In this document: positions 17,176 to 24,770 of the stretch, piece after piece | Position numbering within the stretch: position 1 is the first letter of the stretch | Layout of the letters: the number at the start of each line of letters is the position of its first letter | Assembly (NCBI GenBank): GCA_050305405.1 | Contig: JBNLFG010000008.1 | Span: 124,001-188,000 of the forward strand | Reading direction: 5' to 3' | From: Desulfolinea sp050305405 | GTDB taxonomy: Bacteria; Chloroflexota; Anaerolineae; Anaerolineales; Villigracilaceae | DNA length: 64,000 nt | The notes under the pieces: model-generated | Told to the model about the DNA's origin: nothing | Seen by the model: the letters and a program-made list of their open reading frames with translations, nothing else | Databases searched by the model: none | Made by a program: the position numbers and the translations under genes

Positions 17176-17703
17176 TTATTTCTCTAGAAGTTTTTTGAAT
17201 TCTTTGAATAAACGAAAAACTATCTCTCTATCTTCATATCTTTTGATTCCAGCCAGACTGATTACATTCCCTTTGCCAAGCTCAATTGCCATGCGTTGGG
17301 GTTGAAAATTCTCTTTTGCATATTCATCCCACGATAAATAGGATCTATTGGTGGGCGTGGACTCTTCATTCTTCCAATACAGACCATCTTCTGCGATCAG
17401 AAAGCCCCAGATTCCACTTCCCATTGGGGTTGTATCGCAAAAGAGAAAGATTTCTTTTCCTGTAGGGAAATTTTCAAAAGACATTTCCGCTTGTCCAATT
17501 TTGTCGCTGGAGACTTCGTTTGAAAAAAGGGCAGGAGAACGTTTGCCATAACTTTTGCAAAGAAGTTGAATCCGCTCAAGCGTTGGTAAATTTGGGTCGT
17601 CAAAATCACCTTCAGCGCTGGCACCTTTCAGTATGGCACCACAACCGGAGCAAGTAGACTGGAATTTCTCGTAGGAAGTGTGACAATATTTGCAGGTAAT
17701 CAT
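17176..17703 (-). CDS. Zinc-ribbon protein, paralogue of 16646-17161
   Basis: 175 residues, soluble. Zinc ribbon CKYCHTSYEKFQSTCSGCG at residues 4-22, then the shared domain: LFCDTTPMGSGIWGFLIAED, GLYWKNEE, YLSWDEYAKE and a C-terminal helix (FRLFKEFKKLLEK). Its ATG overlaps the stop of the preceding small membrane gene (ATGA). Tandem duplicate with the following gene. Confidence 0.72.
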   Translation of the reverse strand: MITCKYCHTSYEKFQSTCSGCGAILKGASAEGDFDDPNLPTLERIQLLCKSYGKRSPALFSNEVSSDKIGQAEMSFENFPTGKEIFLFCDTTPMGSGIWGFLIAEDGLYWKNEESTPTNRSYLSWDEYAKENFQPQRMAIELGKGNVISLAGIKRYEDREIVFRLFKEFKKLLEK

Positions 17704-17858
17704 AAAGTCAGGTTTTCAAGAAATTTTGCGAGCCACATCAGGCAGAGTATTAGCAAAAAGGGAACGAATGTTGTGAGCAGAATTGCGTTTTCCAGGCGGT
17801 TAGCCCACCAGGGCCCGAGATTCGTAGGCACTTTATCTTTTCTGCCGAAAAGGGCCAT
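17700..17858 (-). CDS. Possible one-helix membrane protein, or 3' part of the frameshifted gene at 17750-18070
   Basis: A 52-codon frame from the ATG at 17856-17858: MALFGRKDKVPTNLGPWW, then AILLTTFVPFLLILCLMWLA as a clear helix and a short tail; the TGA overlaps the next start codon. No good ribosome-binding site is seen. Because the upstream gene's own frame degrades here, this may be its real C-terminal half after a single frameshift. Confidence 0.5.
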   Translation of the reverse strand: MALFGRKDKVPTNLGPWWANRLENAILLTTFVPFLLILCLMWLAKFLENLTL

Positions 17859-18070
17859 TGTAGAACTTTTTCGAGCGTAGATATTAGGCCTTTCTTATGC
17901 TGAGTGAGGAGCAAAAAATTGAAAGGGTAAAAACCAAAGAGAATTAATATCGCTCCGATGCCAATTGTGTTAATTGGATCGCTGATCGGGTCTTCTATTG
18001 TTAGCCTAACCACAGAAACGGCAATGAATAAGCCAAACAGGAATGAAGCCCAGAATAATGTTTTTTTCAC
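17750..18070 (-). CDS. Small membrane protein, C-terminus possibly frameshifted
   Basis: 106 residues as read. Two helices near the N-terminus (FWASFLFGLFIAVSVV and IGIGAILILFGFYPFNFLLL) look real. After about residue 75 the sequence (WPFSAEKIKCLRISGPGG...) loses protein-like character, while the overlapping frame at 17700-17858 gains it. The start overlaps the previous gene's stop by 4 bp. Unknown function. Confidence 0.55.
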   Translation of the reverse strand: MKKTLFWASFLFGLFIAVSVVRLTIEDPISDPINTIGIGAILILFGFYPFNFLLLTQHKKGLISTLEKVLQWPFSAEKIKCLRISGPGGLTAWKTQFCSQHSFPFC

Positions 18071-18408
18071 TGCACCTGAGCATTCGACTGAGCAGTTTGC
18101 CTCATCGCGGAAAGAACACGCTCTGTAACATCCTTGCCGCCTTTGAAGTTAGTGATGAGTGCCTGAACGGAACGGATCGGTCCCCAAGGGATGCCCCACC
18201 AGCCTAAGAACAGTGTCAGGAAGGTGAAACCCAATCCTTTGCCAACAGCATTTTCATCGGCTTTGATGAAGGTGATATTGGATGAGCGATAAAAAGTCAT
18301 TACAAGAACAGAGATTGCGTATTCGTAAACGACAAAGCGTCCACCTTTTGCCATCTCTGCGGATAGATCCGCACCACTCATATTTTCGATGCCTTTGATC
18401 TTTGCCAT
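18067..18408 (-). CDS. Conserved hypothetical protein
   Basis: 113 residues. The pattern EMAKGGRFVVYEYAISVLVM, then a FIKADENAVGKG block and FLGWWGIPWGPI with GGKDVTERVL is a widespread bacterial hypothetical family that I recognise by pattern but not by function. One or two hydrophobic segments. The start has AGGAGAAA upstream. It is first in a run of overlapping genes down to 15187. Confidence 0.78.
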   Translation of the reverse strand: MAKIKGIENMSGADLSAEMAKGGRFVVYEYAISVLVMTFYRSSNITFIKADENAVGKGLGFTFLTLFLGWWGIPWGPIRSVQALITNFKGGKDVTERVLSAMRQTAQSNAQVQ

Positions 18409-18514
18409 GATTTTTCTCCTTAAGGTTAATTCATGCTATAGGATAGCAATCTTCGATGATTTTTTAATCGGCTGTTCAGTTGAAAATTTGTACTTGCAGG
18501 ATAATTTTGGGAGC

Positions 18515-18550
18515 AGCCAGATGGTTGAGTTTCAATTCAACCATCTGGCT
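18515..18550. terminator. Perfect 14-bp palindrome between 18409 and 18560
   Basis: AGCCAGATGGTTGA (18515-18528) and TCAACCATCTGGCT (18537-18550) around an 8-base loop. A short TTTT follows only on the plus strand, yet genes on both sides are on the minus strand. It lies just downstream of the lipoprotein gene 18560-19216 and may still act as a boundary for its transcript. Confidence 0.6.
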
Positions 18551-18559
18551 TTTCATTGA

Positions 18560-19216
18560 TTATTCTTTGTCTGTGATTGTGTAAGTAAGTTCACCTTCCA
18601 CTTTTAGACCGATCTCTGTGATGCTGTCTACGCTTTCATCGCAGGGGACGAGGCGGATGTCCCATTTCCCTTTAGCAAGAGAAAAATCGACATACATACC
18701 CTGCTCAAGGACTTCGCCAGCTTCCCTGTCCAGTTGGCTGGGTCCCCATGCAGATTCCGGGGCGCTGCTTGGCGAAACATAGATCTCGCACATGGACTGT
18801 GAGCTTTCGTTGACGATCTGAAGCGTTGCGTCCACGATCGTCCAGGTCATCAATTCCTGATCCATATCTACATAATAGAGGGCGTTGACCATATTCTTGT
18901 CGCAGTTATGCACTTTGACATTGTATTCGCCGACTTCAAATCCGCTAAAGGTATGCGATTCGCCCGGATCAATGGTTTCACCATTCAAATATTCCTTCTT
19001 AAATTCTTCGTCAGAAGGGGCTACGAGCAGATAGCAAAGAGATGACTGGGTCTCGTTGATAACCTTGAGACTAACATTGACCTTGGGCACATCTGTCGGT
19101 CTCGGTGTGGACGTAGGTGCATCCGGGTCTGGGGTACTGCTGCTACAGGCAATCGAGACAAGCAGAAAGATGCCGATAAAAAAGAGCAAGGGCAAAAGTG
19201 GTTTTCTAAGTTTCAT
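18560..19216 (-). CDS. Putative lipoprotein, unknown function
   Basis: 218 residues with lipobox LLVSIAC after a hydrophobic signal and the linker SSSTPDPDAPTSTPRPTDVP. Two similar all-beta halves follow: VSLKVINETQSSLCYLLVAP near residue 45 and LQIVNESSQSMCEIYVSPSS near residue 132, an internal duplication. Each ends in a Cys-containing strand (KVHNCDKN, RLVPCDES), so disulphides are likely. No function can be given. Confidence 0.75.
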   Translation of the reverse strand: MKLRKPLLPLLFFIGIFLLVSIACSSSTPDPDAPTSTPRPTDVPKVNVSLKVINETQSSLCYLLVAPSDEEFKKEYLNGETIDPGESHTFSGFEVGEYNVKVHNCDKNMVNALYYVDMDQELMTWTIVDATLQIVNESSQSMCEIYVSPSSAPESAWGPSQLDREAGEVLEQGMYVDFSLAKGKWDIRLVPCDESVDSITEIGLKVEGELTYTITDKE

Positions 19217-19388
19217 GAGATTCTCCTCGTTATAAAAGTTTATTATTTTCTGTATTTCTTTTACTTTTTTATTCTAGAATATTCTTTTTCTTTCGACATC
19301 GGTCGAATGGACAAATAAGAGTGTACTTTTGGACAATGTCCTCCTATCAAAGAGAACCGGTGAGATTTTTTTCGGAACGCGCTACCCT

Positions 19389-20678
19389 TCAACTTGTGTG
19401 TTGGCAATAACGGGTTTCATCTGTGGGACAGAGAGTTCCGAGTTCCGTACCCCGGAAAATGAGCATCGCCGCGAACCCGGCCAGAGATACTAAAGCACCA
19501 CCCAAAACAAACACTGTTCGTGCGCCTAGCATATCGGCGAGGACACCTGCTAATCCCATGGAGACCAGTTGAGCGGTTGTGATAAGGGCATTGTTAGCAG
19601 AGCCAGTACGCCCGCGTACATCATCAGGGACAGATGTTTGAATAATGGTCGAACCGGATGCCTGAATAGGCGTAATGAACAACCCGGCAAAAAAGAGAAT
19701 AACCATGATGTGCCAAACTTGTGTGGGCATGGACATGAAAGCAACTGAAATGCCAAGCAATACCAAGCCACCCGCCAAAATATTGGTCGGCTTCAGCTTG
19801 GATGCTAATATCGCCACCAACGCGCCAGCCAGAATCAACCCTGCAGTTTGTGAGAACTCGATCGCTGCGAACCAGGTCTCAGAGACCATTAGGTCGTCGA
19901 TCAGCAAGGGCACGAGTAGGATATTCACAGCACCAAGTCCCAGCATGGTGACGGCAAAGGCAATAATCGCACCCGCTAGAATACGGTTGGAGAAAGTCAA
20001 CTTTAGCCCTTCACCCAATTCGCTAAAAATATGCTTTATGCTAATGGCTTCTTTTTCTGCTCCAGTTTGGTTGGTATATCTGATTCGCGAGACCAGGAGC
20101 ATGGAGATAAAGAAGGTCAACGCGTCAAGGGAAAAAATCAACCAATATTTTTCAAATTGCCCGATGATAAATCCTGCGAAAGCTGTACCTAATAACCCAA
20201 AGATGATCCGGCTAGTTTGGGATATCGAGTTAGCGGAAAGCAGCCCCTCTTTTGGCACAATATTCGGGATCAGCGCACCACGTGCCGGGTTGAAGAAGGT
20301 CGCGATAGCAGCCTGGATGAAACCGATGCTGTAGAGCATCCAAATCTTTTGTGAACTATCTACCAGAATGAATCCCAAAACAAAGATGCCGCGCAAAATA
20401 TCCGACAAGATCATGACGCGCTTCCTGTCAGCGCGATCAACGATCACTCCGGCAAACAAGCCAAAGGTCAGGCTCGGTAACGCGAGCATAATTGCCATCG
20501 TTGCCAATGCGGCGGTCGATCCCGTCAGATGGTTGACGAGCAGCAACAAGGCCAGATTGGTCATACTGTCCCCAAAATCTGAAACAATCTGTCCAAACCA
20601 GAGATAACGATAATCCTGTATTTTCAGGAGGTCTTTTAGCCCAAAGGCTTTTTCTTCGAGTTGTGTTTCTGTTGTCAT
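19389..20678 (-). CDS. MFS transporter, DHA3 (drug/siderophore efflux) type
   Basis: 429 residues, twelve predicted helices. The first loop has GQIVSDFGDSMTNLALLLLV and the GVIVDRADRKRVMILSDILR motif A, as in macrolide and enterobactin exporters of the DHA3 group. PARGALIPNIVP and DDVRGRTGSANN are also typical of that group. The substrate cannot be inferred; neighbours give no hint. Confidence 0.85.
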   Translation of the reverse strand: MTTETQLEEKAFGLKDLLKIQDYRYLWFGQIVSDFGDSMTNLALLLLVNHLTGSTAALATMAIMLALPSLTFGLFAGVIVDRADRKRVMILSDILRGIFVLGFILVDSSQKIWMLYSIGFIQAAIATFFNPARGALIPNIVPKEGLLSANSISQTSRIIFGLLGTAFAGFIIGQFEKYWLIFSLDALTFFISMLLVSRIRYTNQTGAEKEAISIKHIFSELGEGLKLTFSNRILAGAIIAFAVTMLGLGAVNILLVPLLIDDLMVSETWFAAIEFSQTAGLILAGALVAILASKLKPTNILAGGLVLLGISVAFMSMPTQVWHIMVILFFAGLFITPIQASGSTIIQTSVPDDVRGRTGSANNALITTAQLVSMGLAGVLADMLGARTVFVLGGALVSLAGFAAMLIFRGTELGTLCPTDETRYCQHTS

Positions 20679-20800
20679 GGTGATTTCCTTAGAATTATTT
20701 TTCGTTGATATTGAGGAACCAATATGTATGCAAATTCAAAATATTTTGTACTTATTCTGCCTTGATCTGATAGCGCGTTAAACTTTTCGTCTTGTGGATA

Positions 20801-21022
20801 TCATGTATTTAAGTCAACAAAGCGCTTAAAATAAAACTCATTGATACCGAGTTCAACAGGAAAAACAGCAACCAACTCCCAACCATTCCGCCCCATTTCT
20901 GCCAGAACAGTCAGGCGAGAATTGACATTCGGCCTTTCGACATGCCTATCGTACGAGATCGTAAACTGGACTTTCTCGGTTGTCTCCAGTGCTGTAAAAA
21001 TGCAATATTCCCATTTCTTCAT
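20801..21022 (-). CDS. DUF4177-like small protein, paralogue of 15495-15713
   Basis: 73 residues from the ATG at 21020-21022; a longer frame upstream runs into a hairpin repeat and is rejected. It shares KKWEYCIFTA, a TISYDRHVE strand, RNGWELVAVFP and NEFYFKRF with the gene at 15495. Unknown function. Confidence 0.72.
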   Translation of the reverse strand: MKKWEYCIFTALETTEKVQFTISYDRHVERPNVNSRLTVLAEMGRNGWELVAVFPVELGINEFYFKRFVDLNT

Positions 21023-21052
21023 ACAATTCTCTCTTTTCGATTTGAACCGTAT

Positions 21053-21163
21053 CGCACGTGCCCGAAACTTGCTCCCGTTTGTCAACATCTTCTCGACGAG
21101 AGAAGCATCCTGCTTACGGTCCCGAGATGCTCGGGGGCAGCTCTCAAGCTCAAATCACGTGCG
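21053..21163. repeat. Hairpin element family 2, copy 2
   Basis: Bounded by an inverted pair CGCACGTG (21053-21060) and CACGTGCG (21156-21163). Inside are GTCAACATCTTCTCG, a loop with ATCCTGCT and CAAGCTCAAATCACG, matching copy 1 at 10557-10685. The central stem is more degenerate than in copy 1. It lies between the DUF4177-like gene and the divergent regulator. Confidence 0.7.
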
Positions 21164-21256
21164 CTGCCTTCCTTTTCAGCATCCCAAATAAATGGGCGCT
21201 AAGTTATTATGATGGTGGTATCATACAAAACTAAACGCTTAAGAAACGCTTAAAAT

Positions 21257-24200
21257 ATGCCCATTGAAAAACGAATTTCCCTTTTAGGGGGATTAAGCAT
21301 CGAGAGAGATGGCATCCCCGCTGAAAAACTAGTCTCACGCAAAGCCGATATGCTTTTGGCATACCTGGCATATGATGCGCGCCAACACAGTAGGGAAAAA
21401 CTGGCGACGCTGTTCTGGGAAGATCGCACACAAAAGCAGGCATTATCGAATTTGCGCACATTGCTCTCCAGCTTTCGTAAACATGTCCCCGACTTTGTAA
21501 ATATTGAACGCCAAACACTAAGCATAAAAGCAGATGTGAGTGTTGACACGACCCTTTTTCTTGAAAAAATTGAGACCGCTCTCAATAACTTCCCCAGCTA
21601 TACATCAGCGCAAACCTTGGAAAAAAGTTTAGGCATTTATAAAGGCGATTTTTTAGAAGGGGTCCACGCCCATGGCAGCGCAGAACTGGATGAGTGGTCT
21701 TTTCTTACTCGTGATCTTTTACAACAAAAAGCACTCCTTATCCGAAAAGAACTTTCTACATATTACGCACAGCAAGGAACTTATAACGATGCGCTCCGAC
21801 ATACCACAATATTGTTGGAAAGCGATGTCTGGAATGAAGCATTTCAGCGTCAGATGATGCAGCTACTCGTGCGAAACGGGCAGCGCCAACAGGCTGTGGA
21901 TCATTATGAGAATTTTGTCAGGATTTTAGAAGAAGAAATCGGTGTTTCCCCTGAGGCAGAGACGGTGGCTTTATTCGAGCGAATTAAAAACTCTGCTTCG
22001 TCTACATCTGCCAAATTACCCTCGATAGCTACTTCTTTTGTTGGACGAGAGCGGGAACTAGCCAATTCTCTCGAAAAGCTACGAAATCCCGATTGCCGCT
22101 TACTGACCTTAGTCGGCTTGGGGGGCATTGGCAAAACTAGACTGGCATTACAAATTGTCGCAGCCATGCGATTGGATTTTATGAACGGCGTGCATTTCGT
22201 ATCGCTGGCGGCTGTTGAAAACCCGGATTCTCTGGCAACGGTCATTGCTGAAGCCATAGAAGCTCCCATACAGGGCACAACAAATCTTCAGGAAGCTCTG
22301 AAAAATTATCTGCGCGAAAAAGAGATGTTGCTCGTGCTGGATAATTTCGAACATCTGCTGCCCGCAGCAAAAGAAGTAGCAGCACTCTTGGAATATGCTC
22401 CCTCTGTAAAATTTTTAGCTACATCACGCCTTCCGCTTAATTTGCGGGCCGAATGGCTCTTTGAGCTATCGGGACTGGAATATGCAAAAAAGATAGCTTC
22501 AGGGAAAGATGATTTTTCTGCCCTCCTGTTATTTGAAGAACGTGCCAGAGTTATCTCTCCTGATTTTCAGCTAACTCCAGATAATCTTCAGCATGTCAAC
22601 CGAATCTGCCAGATCGTACACGGAATGCCTTTGGGGATTGAAATGGCAGCCGCCTGGATCCGTGTTCTCTCACCCAAAGAAATTGTTCAGGAAATTGAAA
22701 AAAGTCTGGAACTTCTAAAAACGGATGTACAGGATGTCCCGGAACGCCAACGGAACTTAACTGCGGTCTTTGATTCTGTTTGGGCATTGCTCAGTGAAAC
22801 AGAAAAACGCGTTTTCGCTCAATTAAGCGTTTTTCATGGCACGTTTACTTTATCCGCTTTTCAAACAGTTACTGAAGCATCTGCCTGGACAATCGCTTCA
22901 TTGGTCGAAAAATCATTCTTGCAAAAAGATGAATCCGGTTTTTTTTACCTTGTCGAACTTTTACGGCTTTACAGCGCATCAAAACTTGATCCGGAAAATC
23001 AGAAGAACCATGTTGCTCGTCAGCGTCATAGTGAGTATTATCTTAATCTTTTAGTAGAAGAAAGCTCGCACTTCAATGGACGAGCTCAAGCGAAAGCATT
23101 GCAAATCATCGGGTACGAGAGAGAAAATATCCATGCTGCGTGGGTTTGGGCAGTAGAGCAAGAGAACGCAGAACTACTTGAAATGAGTAGTTTTGCGCTA
23201 ACCGATTTTTATAAAAAACGCGGACCTTTTGCTGAGGGCATTCAACTCCTTCAGATCGCTCAAAGAAGATTCCAGTCTTTTGAAAAAACACAAAGCTGTA
23301 AGGAAGATCTTCATTCGCAGCTTATAGCTCAACTTTGTATCAATCAAGCAAACTTGTTAAATTATGCTGGATCACATGATGAGAGTCTAACTATTTTACA
23401 GGAAACCGAAAATCAGCTTCATACAAAAGATAATCCTAAAAACAGTGCACTTTTCCAACTGGAAATCGGGAGAATTTTTCGCTGGCAAAGCAAACACGAC
23501 CTGGCTAAAGAACGATCTCAAATTGCGCTTTCGATTAGCAAAGAGCATGGATATCAAGAGATTGCCTCTCTTACGCTGGGTACCTTGGGAGATATTCATA
23601 TACAACAAGCAGATTACATATCGGCAAAGGCGTATTATGAGGAAGCCTATCTTATTGCAAAAGAAACAGATAATAATGAGCAAGAAGCCAAAATGGTAAA
23701 TAATTTAGGAGTGATATATACAGAAATCGGGGATTTCGCGCAGGCCAAACGCTATCATCAACGTTCCTTGCAAATAAAAAAAGAGTTGGGCGATATAAAT
23801 GGAGAAAGTATGTCGCTTAGCAATCTAGGCATCATCGCCTTGGGGAGGGGATATTATCTTGAAGCAAAAGATTATTTTGAAAAAAGTCGTCGACTGCGCA
23901 GCCAGTTAGGGAACAGGAAAGGCGAAGGCTTCATGGATATGAATATTGGTCGTGTCCATAGTTGCTTGGGACGGCATGATAAAGCTAAATATTTATTGGA
24001 CAAGTCTCTCCAGATTGCTCGCGATATGAATTCCCCTTTTTATGAGGCACAAGCTTTGGCAATTTCAGGGATTATTAGAAATCAAGCAATGGAATACAAA
24101 GAGGCTTCAGAATATTACCGCCAGACACTTGCCTTGGCCAAAAAATATCAGTACCGCTCTCTTATCGGTCACGCAAATCATTGGGCCGGTCAAGCCCTTT

Positions 24201-24625
24201 TGGGGCTGGGCAACATAGATGACGCCCTTAAGATTTTTCAGAATACTCTCAAATTAAGAGATGAACTTGGAGAGATAAATCTCATCGTCGAATCTCAAGC
24301 GGGGTTGGCAGCAGCGCTATTGGCAAAGAAGGATTTGACTGGCGCACTCGCGCTAACAGAAGAAATACTGCTGCATCTTCAAGAGAAGAACCTTGCAGGG
24401 ACAGATGATCCATTCCAAATTCGACTTATTTGTGCGCAAGTTTTATCTGAGAGTGCTGATCCGCGCGCGAAAGCATTTATCCAGGCAAGCTATGATCTAC
24501 TTAATGGTTGGGCCATGCTGATTAAAGATAGTGATCTGCGCAAAAGCTTTCTTGAAAATGTTCCTGCTCATGCCAATCTTATGAAATTATATGAAACAAA
24601 GGTATTGATCAATACCGATGATTGA
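21257..24625 (+). CDS. BTAD / NB-ARC / TPR transcriptional regulator
   Basis: 1122 residues. Residues about 1-95 are an OmpR-like winged helix (SRKADMLLAYLAYD..., LSNLRTLLSSFRK). About 100-245 form a bacterial transcriptional activation domain (BTAD; EEEIGVSPEAET near its end). About 255-560 is an NTPase with P-loop GLGGIGKT (287-294) and Walker B LLVLDNFEHLL, as in AfsR/SARP-like and LuxR-type signal-ATPases. About 660-1090 holds many TPR repeats (NNLGVIYTEIGDFAQAKRYH, SNLGIIALGRGYYLEAKDYF). It is divergent from the 7.6-21-kb island, which makes that island its most likely, though unproven, target. Confidence 0.88.
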   Translation: MPIEKRISLLGGLSIERDGIPAEKLVSRKADMLLAYLAYDARQHSREKLATLFWEDRTQKQALSNLRTLLSSFRKHVPDFVNIERQTLSIKADVSVDTTLFLEKIETALNNFPSYTSAQTLEKSLGIYKGDFLEGVHAHGSAELDEWSFLTRDLLQQKALLIRKELSTYYAQQGTYNDALRHTTILLESDVWNEAFQRQMMQLLVRNGQRQQAVDHYENFVRILEEEIGVSPEAETVALFERIKNSASSTSAKLPSIATSFVGRERELANSLEKLRNPDCRLLTLVGLGGIGKTRLALQIVAAMRLDFMNGVHFVSLAAVENPDSLATVIAEAIEAPIQGTTNLQEALKNYLREKEMLLVLDNFEHLLPAAKEVAALLEYAPSVKFLATSRLPLNLRAEWLFELSGLEYAKKIASGKDDFSALLLFEERARVISPDFQLTPDNLQHVNRICQIVHGMPLGIEMAAAWIRVLSPKEIVQEIEKSLELLKTDVQDVPERQRNLTAVFDSVWALLSETEKRVFAQLSVFHGTFTLSAFQTVTEASAWTIASLVEKSFLQKDESGFFYLVELLRLYSASKLDPENQKNHVARQRHSEYYLNLLVEESSHFNGRAQAKALQIIGYERENIHAAWVWAVEQENAELLEMSSFALTDFYKKRGPFAEGIQLLQIAQRRFQSFEKTQSCKEDLHSQLIAQLCINQANLLNYAGSHDESLTILQETENQLHTKDNPKNSALFQLEIGRIFRWQSKHDLAKERSQIALSISKEHGYQEIASLTLGTLGDIHIQQADYISAKAYYEEAYLIAKETDNNEQEAKMVNNLGVIYTEIGDFAQAKRYHQRSLQIKKELGDINGESMSLSNLGIIALGRGYYLEAKDYFEKSRRLRSQLGNRKGEGFMDMNIGRVHSCLGRHDKAKYLLDKSLQIARDMNSPFYEAQALAISGIIRNQAMEYKEASEYYRQTLALAKKYQYRSLIGHANHWAGQALLGLGNIDDALKIFQNTLKLRDELGEINLIVESQAGLAAALLAKKDLTGALALTEEILLHLQEKNLAGTDDPFQIRLICAQVLSESADPRAKAFIQASYDLLNGWAMLIKDSDLRKSFLENVPAHANLMKLYETKVLINTDD

Positions 24626-24738
24626 ATAGCGTCATACGTTACCAGAACTTGCATCCATTATTTCGTTTTAATAAACCTACTTACAAAAACATTAACTCAC
24701 CTTTAACCGAAAAACTCTGCATCAAGATAATTGTCCTG

Positions 24739-24744
24739 TATAAT
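24739..24744 (+). promoter_or_regulatory. Candidate -10 element upstream of the phosphodiesterase lipoprotein
   Basis: A TATAAT hexamer preceded by TG lies about 27 bp before the ATG at 24771. The -35 position (24716-24721, TCTGCA) is poor. The AAAAAGGACG ribosome-binding site follows. The hexamer also sits in a small CCTGTA/TACAGG palindrome. Confidence 0.4.
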
Positions 24745-24770
24745 ACAGGTCGCTTTAAAAAGGACGCCGC

